Positions 45,746-56,289 of a DNA stretch of 64,000 nt are shown one piece after another. Source of the DNA: Adiantum capillus-veneris (lineage: Eukaryota > Streptophyta > Polypodiopsida > Polypodiales > Pteridaceae). The stretch lies in contig CM043947.1 of assembly GCA_014529385.2 (NCBI GenBank), forward strand, positions 128,647,891-128,711,890, in the 5' to 3' direction. The notes beneath the pieces were generated by a model. That model saw only the letters and a program-made list of their open reading frames with translations, was not told the DNA's origin and made no database searches. Position 1 is the stretch's first letter. Every line of letters begins with the position of its first letter. The position numbers and the translations under genes were made by a program.

Positions 45746-45859
45746 GTGGTGGTAAGAGTAATGTAGTCACTTATCATGATTCTTCTACGAGTGGAGAATA
45801 ACATGTTCCTATTGCTTGTGCTGGTAGCAATTCGTTTGGAAATTTTGGTGATAAGGGAA

Positions 45860-48800
45860 AAAAGAAGATGTGTTGCCATTATTGTAAAGCTAATGATCAC
45901 TTGATCAAGCAGTCCTAAGTTGAAGGCCAAAGAGGCTAAAAGAAAAGAGGCTGGTGTCACTGCTAATGCTCGTTCTACTACAAATGAAGCTATTGTTGAG
46001 TCTTCTATGAAAGGAGATTGTGATGCTGATGTTGATGTAGAATGGGATTTTCATATAAATTGCACTTATAATCCCGATGTCCATGATGTTGGCATGTCAA
46101 TTGCTACAGATTCACATGTGTGGTATTTTTATAGTGGTGCTATAAAGCACATTACCTCACATTGTGATCTGTTCACCTCTCTTGAGTCTGTCCTTTATGG
46201 GAATTCAGTTACTTGTGCCAACAATGCCTCTTATCCAATTCACGAAGTTGGAAAGATTGTGCTTACTACTACAAATAGAAGTTCTTTCACACTTTTTGAT
46301 GCATTGTATGTACCTGGGATCTAGAAGAATCTTTTGTTTGTATGTGCACTTGCTAGACTTGGTCTTGTAGTAGTCAAATTTGTGGATGACACATGTACAA
46401 GACATGATCTTAGTTTCGATGATGAAATTGTTGTAGGTGGCATTTTATGCCGTGGGCTATATAAGCTCACTTTGTATGACAAGTGTGGGAAAAAATTTTC
46501 AAATGCAATTATGGATTCTAAGCCTATTTCAGATGCAAAACTTTGACATGCACGTTTTGGACATCTGAATTTTGAAAATTTGTTGCATTTGCAAAAATTT
46601 GATATGGTTTCCTCTTTGCTGCGTATTGAAGCACCTGTCAAATATGTTTGTGAAGGCTGTATTTTGGGTAAGATGCAGTGTTCAAAGTTTCCAAAGGATG
46701 GTTTGGTTAGGGCCACATGTAGGTTGCAGCTTGTGCATAGTGATATTTGTGGGCCCATGTAAACTTCGTCCTTGGTAAATTACCTTCACTTTGTGACTTT
46801 CATTGATGATTACTCTAGGCATGCATGGGTATATCCGCTTAAAGCAAAGTCGGAAGTATTTATGTGCTTCAAACAATTTCTGGCTATGGCTGAAAATGTC
46901 TCGAAATGTACTATGGGCACCCTCCGTTCCGATCGAGGGGTGGGGGGAGTATATGTCTCATGAATTTAATGCATTTATGGCTATTTGTGGGATAAAACAC
47001 CAATTAAAGTGCCTTATGCACCTCAACAAAATGGTGTTACTGAGAGGAAAAATAGATTACCTACAAAAATGGAACAATGTATGGTCAAAAGTGAAGCTTT
47101 GCCGCATTCGTTTTGGCTTGAGGCCATCATGTGTGCCACTTATGTACTTAAAAGGTGTCCTACAAAAGATTTGCAATCGATGACTCCATATGAAGCATGG
47201 CATGATAGAAAGCCTTCTATTGAGCACATGCCTGTTTTTGGATGTTTGGCATATGCTTTGGTGCCACAAACATAGCACAAAAAAATGTATGACAAGGCTA
47301 CCAAATGTATTTTTGCTGGTTATGGTGCTGAAAGAAAAGGTTATAGGTTGTATCATCTGCAATCAAAGCATATTCTGGTTTCATGGGATGTGTTTGTGGA
47401 AGATTCTGTTCAATCCTTGTTGTCCTACTAGGGATAATAATGTAAGCTCACATGACATTTATGACACTTTGTTGCCTCTTTTAGTGGTGGAAGTTCCAAT
47501 GTAAATTCCCATGAAGCAAATTTACAGCCTATGGGGTTTTTTGAAAATGTTAGAGATCAGCCTATTAGTGATGCAAATGTACATGATGTACTTGATGAGG
47601 AAAGGGATGAGAATGAGTAGGCTAGAGGTATGCCTAATTGGCTTGTGCATTCTTTGCATGCCAGTAAATTGGATGTACCTCTGTCTAGTCGTACTAATTC
47701 AGGTTCTTGCCATGCCTCTTATGGATCATATTTTTATGCTTCGGCGGTGTCTAGCTTATATGATGTTGAGGAACCTTTATCTTTTGATGAAGCACATAAT
47801 TCAAAAAAATTGGATGGCTACCATGCAATTAGAATATGATGCACTTCTAGAAAATGACACCTGGACTTTATGTGATTTGCCTCCTGGCAAAATTTGAGTT
47901 GTTGCAAAGGTTTATGCATAGAAAAAAGGCATAGATTATGAAGATACTTTTGCTCCCACTTGTTGTACTATTGTACGCTTTCTATGTGCATTGACAGCTC
48001 ATTTTAGTTGGGAGATACATTAATCCGACATTGTTACTGCTTTCTTGAATGGTGACATATTTGAGAAAGTTTATGTAACGTAGCCTCATGGTTTTGTCAA
48101 GAAAGGACAAGAGGATAAAGTGTGAAAATGTAAGAAAGATTTACATGGGTTGAAATAATATCCTCGTGCTTGGTGTGAGAAGGCTGACACTCATTTGGTC
48201 AACCAAGGTTTTTGTAAGAGTCCAACAGAAAGCACATTTTATGTAAAGTGTGAGGGTGATGTACTTCTCATTGTGGTTGTATATGTGGATGATTTGTTGA
48301 TCAGTGGACCATATGAGAGACATATTGCTGAATTTAAGGCTACTTTCAAGATGAAAGATTTGGGACTGTTGCATCATTATGTGGGTATACAATTTAAGCG
48401 GTGTGATGGTGGTATTGCCTTGCCTCAAAAAAGTTACATAGAGACATAGTAAGTTTGGACTTGAGGATTGCAAACCCATTTCCACTCCCATGGAAACAGG
48501 TTTGAAATTGAGTCTTCATGATGTTGGTGATACTACAGATCTGACTCTTTACCAAACTTCTGTTGGATGCTTCATTTATGTATACAGCATGAGGCTGGAT
48601 ATTTAGTTTGCAATCTCATGGGTCAATCGACTTATACATAGCCTAGGGTCTAAGCATTGGCAGACTTTCCAGAGGATTTTCCACCATTTGAGTGGCACCT
48701 AACATCTTGGCTTGTTTTATCCCAAGGGGGGATCATTGCCGCCAGATTTACATGATTTTTTGGACTCAGATTGGGCTGGTTATTTTGACACACGGGTGTG

Positions 48801-49220
48801 CATAGGTGGTTTTTGTTTCATGCTTGGCAGCTCATGCATATCATGGTTGAGCAAGAAGTAACCTATTGTGGCCACTTCCAGTTGTGACGTTTAGTACAGG
48901 GAAATTTTCATAGCTACGGTTGAGTGTGTATGGCTAGATGCCTTATGGCTGATTTGGGTGTTGGAAAGGACACTGCCAACACTATCTACACTAACAGGCA
49001 CAGCACATTGACAGTTGCGAGGAACCCGGTTTTTCATGCTTGCACAAAGCACATTGAGGTGCATTACCACTATGTCAAGGAGAGTCTCTCACTAGAGGAG
49101 ACCAACTTGGCTTATGTGCCAACACAAGACAACTTTGCATATCTTTTCACAAAGGCATTGTCTCTTGAGAAGTTCGGAGCTTTCCACAAAGCTTTGGGCT
49201 TACTCCCCTTTGTGGACTGA
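45860..49220 (+). pseudogene. pol: Copia D Gag end and pol (protease, integrase, RT, RNase H)
   Basis: In order: a zinc-knuckle remnant (CCHYCKANDHLIKQS), then protease with WYFYSGAIKHITSH, where the catalytic Asp of DSGA is Tyr. Next come the pre-integrase block (HARFGHLNFENLLHLQKFDM, CEGCILGKM) and integrase (VHSDICGPM, FIDDYSRHAWVYPL, LRSDRG, PYAPQQNGVTERKN). RT follows (VVYVDDLLISG, MKDLGLLHHYVGIQF), then RNase H (TLTVARNPVFHACTKHIEVH, VPTQDNFAYLFTKAL). At least ten stops or frameshifts interrupt it. The order PR-IN-RT-RNase H is diagnostic of Ty1/copia. Confidence 0.92.
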
Positions 49221-49287
49221 TCATGTCCTCACAAGGCATGGCACTTCTCTCTACTCTAGGTGCTAGCTCTCGTTCACCACATCACTC

Positions 49288-49299
49288 CCAGGGGGGATT
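49288..49299 (+). other. Polypurine tract of copia D
   Basis: ccaggggggatt directly before the right LTR, the usual copia form. Confidence 0.75.
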
Positions 49300-49526
49300 T
49301 GTTACCATATACATGTGGTACTGATGTGTGTGAGCACATTAGAACCACCGGGGCATTTTTTCCCTTTCTAGGAGGTTTTTTTTTTGTGCATTGTATATAC
49401 GCCTATCACTCTAGGGATAACTTATCTTTTCATTGCACACTAAGTAATATACTCTCTATTGTGTGACTTGAGCTTCCTACGTCTTCTCCAAGCTGTGTGT
49501 ATTTTCCTACAACCCTAATTCCAACG
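49300..49526 (+). repeat. Copia D 3' LTR
   Basis: 227 bp, tgttaccatatac to ttccaacg. The end is set by the flank match with 45604-45608. The final A of the expected CA appears as G. Confidence 0.8.
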
Positions 49527-49531
49527 AGTCC

Positions 49532-49850
49532 CTTGTAGTAAATGAATCCTTGGAGCTACCATAGTATGATGTATGACTTCCGTAATAGTTTTAGGTCTTT
49601 GTAAGTTGACATTCTCACTCCTTTCCTCTAATAGGCCAACACAAAATTATTGCTTTTGTTTTTCAAAGTCTTTCTTTTTGTAGATAGTGGATTTGAGATG
49701 CAACTCCTAAAACTTTTTGACTTCATACTTAGAGTTCAAAGAGTTATTCTAACGACTTGAGCTTAGCATATTCACTTTCTATTTTTAGACTCCTATAATT
49801 TCTCTTGATCATCTCCTTTGTCTTGTACCTTTGATCAAGGCTGCTTGGGA
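49532..49850 (-). pseudogene. gag: Element E Gag, upstream part
   Basis: Continues E's Gag on the right of copia D (HLKSTIYKKKDFEKQKQ, CVGLLEERSENVNLQRPKTI). It aligns with element G Gag (LQLKSAIFKNLDFGEQK, CAGLTEEMAEYLNSQRPLTI). It fades out near 49850. Confidence 0.75.
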
Positions 49851-50083
49851 TACATTTATCCTTTCTTGAACTATACCTATGGCTGAGATAACTAGCTAGA
49901 AATTACCCTTGCTCTTTTATGGACTTTTTCCCTTTTGGTCCCAAGCCTTGATCGGCTTTTCCTTTTAATTTCACTTATTTTCTTTTTATTTTCCTTGAAC
50001 TAAAGTGGCCAATTTAAATTGGAAAATATTTTAGAAGGCTAAAAATTAATATTCATGGCAATCTTCAATAAGATCACACCTAG

Positions 50084-50232
50084 TTTACACTTAGTTCACA
50101 TTGAGTTCACACCAAATTTGGTGTGGTGTACAGATCCTCCCAAGCTCACACTTAAATCACATCGAGTTCACACAAAATTGGGTGTGGTGCACATACCTCC
50201 CGAGTGCACACTTAGTTCACACCTAGTTCAAA
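50084..50232. repeat. ~61-bp tandem repeat, about 2.4 copies
   Basis: Units start at 50084, 50146 and 50207 (cacacttagttcacatygag, then acaccaaatttggtgtgg or acacaaaattgggtgtgg). Each unit holds a short inverted repeat cacaccaaatttggtgtg or its variant. Confidence 0.8.
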
Positions 50233-51420
50233 CATTGATCGGACAACCCAAATTGCACACCCCTCTTGTCAGATGGGATCGATGGTCCATGATCTTTGGA
50301 AGATGTGAACCTTCCATACTCCACACTAGAGGCTATGAATCTCCCATTAATCTATCTCGTGTAACTTGAAATAAGGTGAGAGCATACAATGATATAGAGA
50401 AAAGGATGGGGTGAGGATCACATGGTGTTCACTTGGAGATCACTTTAGGATGGTTAGGGTCACCATAATGACCACTTTGGAATAGGTGGGTTCACAAGGT
50501 GATCACATCTCGATTGGGATTCACAAGGGGCGGTCACATTGAGTTTACTTGGGGTTTACTTTAATTATGATCACATGGTGATCACTTAAGGATCTACCTG
50601 CCATCGGATGACGCAAAACCAATGCCGTTGTTCCTAGTTAATAGGGACCTGTGATGGCCTTGATAGATGGCCTTCCTTTATTCTCCTTTTTTTCTACGAC
50701 ACCCTACTCCGTTTCCACAAAATAGAGATACGAGCAACAGAAGAGAGGAATTCCTCTATCCATCGTTTACGTGGTTATAAGGATCGTACACCACAAGCCA
50801 TGTCGATAAGTCTAGGATTCTAATGAAAGTTGTTTCCTAACAAAAAGATAAAATCCCATTGACATATTTAGAATCCATAAACAACGCCTTTTCCCCCACG
50901 TTTAAGAGACACGACCGCCATCCATAAACCATAAATATGATATGAGACTTAGTCTAAACTAACTAGTAATCTTGTGGGACACATAGATTTGTGACATATC
51001 GACTCTTGGCACAATGAGTCTCTAATTTCACTTCTCTTAATAAGAGGGAGTGGAGAGTTTCTCAACTAATTGAGACCACCCATCCTTGACTATCAACTTG
51101 AGCCAGTCCCCACTTTCCACCCCACACTCACATTTTTTGCATGTTTTCTAATTACTACCACATTATTTTACATATACAAACAATGTTCTTTTCTTAATCC
51201 CAGGCACGAGTTCTTTCATCCAGCCCTTCAAACACCACCAAAACATTTCTTTCTCAAACATGTTCTAATGAAGACAATCCTATAATTCAACAAAAATGAA
51301 TCTTTCAATTATTCTTAAGAGTTTTCCGCTACCCAATGAATTTTCTCTGTTTAACCAACAGAGCCTTTGCAAAGGATTTACTTATTCACTAACCACAAAA
51401 TGCGCATACTTTCCTAGTCT
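50233..51420. other. Intergenic, no gene recognised
   Basis: Contains many gatcac-type short repeats (50390-50600). Nothing coding was recognised. Confidence 0.4.
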
Positions 51421-51497
51421 CGCTAACCGCAAGGAAACATCTTGCTAACTGCAAGGCATCCTGCTAACCGCAAGGCATCTTGCTAATTGCAAGAGAC
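51421..51497. repeat. Short tandem hairpin repeat (ttgctaaNNgcaag), four copies
   Basis: Units of 19-22 bp at 51421, 51443, 51462 and 51481. Each carries a tiny inverted repeat such as ttgctaactgcaa. Related hairpin-like words follow at about 51527 (ccgctaatcgcgg). Confidence 0.8.
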
Positions 51498-51826
51498 AAA
51501 AAGAGAGTTGATAACCTCAGCTTATTCTCCGCTAATCGCGGAATCACCTCGCTATAATGGCGACAAGTTCCATCTGGAAACAAGATATTCTTTCAGCAAT
51601 CATTTTCTTTAAGTGATTTCTCAAACATGATTAACTAATTTCTAATATCAAATAGGGACAGTTTATCAGACAATAACCATAAATCAAACAATTTTTTCTC
51701 TACTATATGAAATCATATGCTTATTTCTTGTGATATAATCACGTTTCTTGAACAGCTTAAGGGAGTTCCTAGGCTTGACTTACCAGTCATCATGTATAAC
51801 GATGCATAATTATAAATTTCTCTTAC

Positions 51827-52222
51827 CGGATTAGGAACAGGGTCGTCTACTGCTCATGGTTGAGGTTGGACAGCTTTGAGTTCTTCTGCAACCAATACCT
51901 ATGCTTGAGCAACGTTTGGAGTAGTTAATGCCTTCCACCGCACCTTTCTTGGAGGTGGAGCGACATGAGCATCTTTGGAGCTTCAACTCACTCTCTTTGG
52001 AGCCATCGTATTGCAAAAGAGAAAAGAGAAAGTGAGAAAGAGAACTCAAGAATTTGAGGGACAACACGATGATGGTAGAGAAAGAACTTGGAGATGGAGA
52101 TGGCTTGAGGGTAAGAGCTTGAGGGAGAGAGGTTGAGGGAGAGAAGGTGACGTCAAGGCAAGAGAGCTTCCGCTTCTGAGAGTGTGTGTCCTCAAAGTGA
52201 AGGGAGAGGGGTCTTTATATAG
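51827..52222 (-). promoter_or_regulatory. Possible promoter, CT-rich leader and first exon (host gene or LTR remnant)
   Basis: The minus strand shows TATATAAAG at 52212-52222 and about 200 bp of CT-rich leader. An ATG at 52006 (ATGGCTCCAAAG) follows, then a frame (with stops) rich in Lys and Pro, and a donor-like sequence CCG|GTAAGAG near 51825. The ATG frame stops after seven codons, so any gene is broken. It may equally be the U3-R-U5 of an LTR belonging to chromovirus F. Confidence 0.3.
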
Positions 52223-52284
52223 GCTCCCAAGGCCAGCTAAGAATAGAGGGAAGCAAGGAGAGATAAGTTCGCGCACGTTCGCGG

Positions 52285-52350
52285 CTCAAAAAAATAAATT
52301 AAAAAATAAAAATAAAATAAAATAAATAAATAAATTATATATATATATAG
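52285..52350. repeat. AT-rich low-complexity tract with (TA)n
   Basis: aaaataaataaa-type tract ending in tatatatatatata. Confidence 0.9.
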
Positions 52351-52744
52351 TCTTTCTTTTTTTGCGAACACGGATTCCGATGCGCGATTTCGAGCCTCTC
52401 AGAAGAAGCTTTGCTTCCAAGAAAAGAGTTCTAAACTAAACTCCTCCTCTCTTTTTTCCTAAAAGTACTCCTCCTACTCCTCTTTTCTAAAATTACTCCT
52501 TTCCTAAAATTGCTCTCTCTTTCCTAAAATTGCTTTTTCTTTCTTAAGTCTCTAGATACAGTCTTGAGGCTTAAGTTTCCCATCAACCAATTGTTTTCAA
52601 GTGAATAAGGGTCATAATTAATAGTTCTAAAGTTTGATTTTTGATCCGATCGTTTCATTAGAATGCTCTTTGAATTAATAGAATGCAAACCTTAAATATT
52701 TGCAAAGAAAATAAAATACTTTCTATTGAACATGATAGTCCTTC

Positions 52745-55226
52745 TTTAGGGTGGCTTCATCTTCCCATGTTGCATCTTCTTCATGATAGTTTTGCCACTG
52801 AACAAGGTGTCCTCTAAGAACTCTATTTCGAAGGATCTTCTCTCGAGACTCCATTATTCTAGAAGGTTGGAGTTCCAAGATATTTTGATTAGGCATGACA
52901 ATTTATTCATCATTGAGAAGTTGATCATCACTGAGAATATAGGGTTTTAACAAGCTTACATTAAATACATCGTGGACTTTGATGTGAGTTGGAAACTTCA
53001 ACTTGTAAGCTTGGGTTCCTATACACGTGTTCACTTCGTAAGGGCCACAATAACATGGACTAAGCTTCTTGTACTTTCCAAGTGATAAGGTACTTCTCTT
53101 TCAATGAATCCAAAGAAAAACGTTGTCACCTTCTTTAAATATTCTTTTGGATCTCTTACTATCTACATATTGCTTTTGACACTCCTGAGCTGCTTGAATA
53201 TCCTTCCGGATGGCTTTTGCTTGATTTTCCATTTCTTCTAACATCTTCTTAGACGCTTGAACTTTGATGGTAGGGTCAATAAAGTTGAGTGGAGAGAGAC
53301 ATTCTTGACCATATAAGGCACAAAATGGGGTCATACCAATGCTTTGATGATGAGAAGCATTGTAAGCATACTCTACTAGAGGTAAAAATTGAATGCTTAG
53401 GTTCTCTACTGCAATAAGCTCTAAGAATATCTTGGATGACTTGGTTAGCTTGTTCTGTTTGACCATCTGATTGAGGATGGTATGCGGTACTAATTTTTAA
53501 CTCTGTCTCAATTTCCTTAAAGAGTGAGGTCCAAAAGTTTGAAGTGAACTTCACATCTCGATTTCTTACAATCTGTTTGGGCAATCCATGCAATCTGAAA
53601 ATCTCTTTAACAAATAGTCGTGCAATATCAGAGGTGGTAAAGGCTGTTTTGATCGGTAGGAGATGCACAACTTTCGTGAGTAGGTCAACAACTACCATGA
53701 GTGAATTATATCCTCCTTGTACCGTAGGTAATCCAATGACAAAATCCATACTTATACACTCCCACTTCATTTGGGGAATCTCTAATGGTTGAAGTTAACC
53801 GGGACATTTAACACTCTTAGCTTTAATCCTTTGGCATGTCAAGCATTGGCGAACATAACGTAGAGCATATGCCTTTTGCCCAGTCCAATAGAAACTTTTT
53901 CGTACGGCATTGAGAGTCTTCGCATATCATGGGTGTCCTGAAGTAGGCCTATCATGAGCCTCAAATAAGATAGCCTTCTTTAAGTTAGGGTCCTTTGGTA
54001 CACATAACCTATCTCTATCGTAGAGACAAGGTCCATCATGTGAGAAGTGTAACATTGAAGGTATATTCTTTGAATCCCCAGATCGAACAAGGTTAAGTTG
54101 CCTTTGATACTCTAGATGAGATGATGCAACTTCCTTAATCTTTTCAATGATTGGGTTGTTGGGTATAGATATGAGGCTCAAAAAGGGTTTTCGATTGAGT
54201 GAATCTTCAATTGTGCTTTCTTTTCTGGCACGATAGATAATATCAAAGTTGAATGCTTGCAAAAGTTTTACCCATCTCCTTTGTCGCATATTCAAGGTTG
54301 CTTGGGTGAAAATCCACTTTAAGCTCTTATGGTTGGTTATAAGTCAAAACTTCCGTCCCAACAAGTTATAAGTTTTGACTTATGGTTGGTTATAAGTCAA
54401 AACTTCCATCCCAACAAGTAGTGTTCCACAGCTTCAGAGCGTAAATGACTGCCAATAGTTCGAGGTCATGGGTGGGATAGTTCTTTTTAAGAACCTTAAG
54501 CTTACGTGAGGTGAAAGTTATTGGTCTGCCTTCTTGAACTAATACTCCTCCAGCTGCTATCCACTAGCATCAATGAAGGCTTCAAAGGCTTGGTTAAAAT
54601 CTGATAGCTTTAGGTACGGTGTTGTAGCCACATACTGCTTAAGCTGGTCAAATCTTTCTTGTGTAGTGGTCCCCAACTTATCTTCACTCGTTTCTTCAAA
54701 AGATCGGTCAAGGGTGAAGCAATCACTGCATAATCCTTTATGAAGATTCTATACCATCTTGTGATTCCTAAGAATCCTCTAAGCTCGCTTGCATTTGATG
54801 GTTGAGGCCATTCAACAATGTCTTGAACTTTAGCAGGGTCCACTGAGATTCCTTCATGCAAAACAATAAATCCCAAATACTCAATCCTCGGAGTGAAAAA
54901 TGACCACTTGCTCATCTTTTCATATAGCTTGTGTTCTCAAAGAATATCCAATACCTTTCTCAGGTGGTCTTCATGTTCTTCTTCATCCTTTGAGTGCATT
55001 AGAATATCATCAAAGAAGACAAGAACAAAGGCATGTAGGTACGGCCTGAAAATATCCTGCATCAATCTATTGAATGTAGCCAGAGCATTACTCAGACCAA
55101 ATGACATTACTATAAACTCAAAATGTATATATCGGGTGTTGAAAGTTATCTTTGGAATATCTAATTCCTTTATTCTAATTTGATAATAACCAAATCTTAG
55201 ATCTATCTTTGAGAAGACCTTAGAAC
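52745..55226 (-). pseudogene. pol: Chromovirus-type Ty3/gypsy element F: RT to integrase and chromodomain, truncated
   Basis: The minus strand begins within RT ([48 protein letters not shown]), then FFTPRIEYLGFIVLHEGISV, then ELRGFLGITRWYRIFIKDYA. RNase H is partly decayed. The integrase finger region (54295-53927) precedes the core (MDFVIGLPTVQGG, VRNRDVKFTSNFW, HPQSDGQTEQANQ), with the DDE acids visible. The C-terminus contains LVQWQNYHEEDATWEDE, a chromodomain signature. An LTR of another family (55227) cuts the 5' side, so gag and protease are missing. Several frameshifts occur. Confidence 0.9.
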
Positions 55227-56136
55227 TGTGGGATGGGTGTCTAACCTCACTCCTATCTTATTGCAGATTTAGCAAGAACAACGATTAAATTTCCAATCCA
55301 TGGGACGAAGCTGACTCAACTAGTGCATAGAGGCTACAAGAGGTTGTAAATATCTTAGAAAACAACAAACAACTTGCATCTAGCTCAAGCTACAATTAGG
55401 TGACTGAAATCACCAAAAGCCAATCGCTCATTAGCGACAAACAAATCACATCCGTTACAACATCAAATGACATCCAAATGTAATGAAACTTTCAAGACAT
55501 GATTATAAGACCTAAGCACACATGCTTATGGTCTCAAATCCCACTTTAGGTCAAGTGCAAAAATCACGATTATTAACAGTAGTGGATTTTTGACCTAGTT
55601 GTTTTTGACCTAGAATGCATCTAAATGCTTAGCAATGATGCCCCAATACCCCGCGTATGCTTAGTTTTTTATTTTGAAGTGTAAATACCTACTTATGATG
55701 AAATTAGGCTGCGGGTTGGCGATGCCAAAAGCTACGCTACTGTGAAAAGATTACGTCAATGCGTAGAGCTCTTACCTGCGGTTGCAATGCAACAGACGCG
55801 ACTGCAATGTAACAATCGCGGAGGGAGTAGTAAGCACGAGAAGGAGAGAAGTGAGCAACGTTAGCTCACACTATGTATTTCATTATCCAAAACTTAAAAA
55901 TAGCTTACAAAAATTGGAATTTATACCTTAGCCAAGGTTTTTGGTGGCCAAAACAAATAATCTAGGAGCTCTAACTAAAGATGGGTAATGATAGGTTGAT
56001 ACAATCTGGAAGCTTGTAGCCCCGGCTCATCAATTACAAAGATTTTTCCAAAAAATAGGAGCTACAATATTCCCGATTTATCAAAATAATAAGTGTTTTC
56101 ACAAGAAATGGTGTCCGAGTTAGCTTGCTGCTAACA
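55227..56136 (-). repeat. Element J 3' LTR (left arm of a large inverted repeat)
   Basis: The minus strand starts TGTTAGCAGCAAGC and ends CTCCCACA-like (TCCCACA). A TATAAAT box lies at 55919-55925 (minus). It is homologous, by eye about 85 percent, to 62688-63599 in reverse complement. It abuts chromovirus F at 55227. Confidence 0.8.
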
Positions 56137-56150
56137 TTCCCTCCCTCTTC
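56137..56150 (-). other. Polypurine tract of element J
   Basis: The minus strand GAAGAGGGAGGGAA directly precedes TGTTAG. It identifies the left arm as a 3' LTR rather than a DNA-transposon terminus. Confidence 0.75.
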
Positions 56151-56289
56151 GCCTATGTCGTCCCTTGACACAGCTTTATGGGTTGAAATAGTCTTTGGGT
56201 TGATGGCTGGCAAGGCGGTCTTTAAGTGCATGTAGAGCCTTTTTGTATTTGATCTTTCTCTCTTTATCTGGCACCTACAAAAACTACAT

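Larger units (their letters stand above)
45609..49526 (+). mobile_element. Copia element D inserted in gag of E
   Basis: LTRs start tattacc (45609, mutated from tgttacc) and tgttacc (49300). The left LTR is truncated after about 137 bp. A polypurine tract ccaggggggatt precedes the right LTR. Flanks ggtcc (45604-45608) and agtcc (49527-49531) fit a 5-bp duplication with one change. Pol carries many stops, so it is an old copy. Confidence 0.87.
42900..49850 (-). mobile_element. Gypsy element E, interrupted by copia D
   Basis: RNase H (43.1 kb), RT (43.7-44.75 kb), protease (44.9-45.3 kb) and Gag (45.3-45.6 and 49.53-49.85 kb) lie in minus-strand order. Copia D is inserted in gag; the Gag text continues on the far side (KKDFEKQKQ, CVGLLEERSENVNLQRPKTI, EVIHHTMVA), matching element G. 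No LTRs were identified. Confidence 0.82.

Noticed and set aside
50648-52640. Complete LTR of chromovirus F
   Set aside because: I could not find paired ends, a convincing polypurine tract or a second copy, so I list only the promoter-like part.
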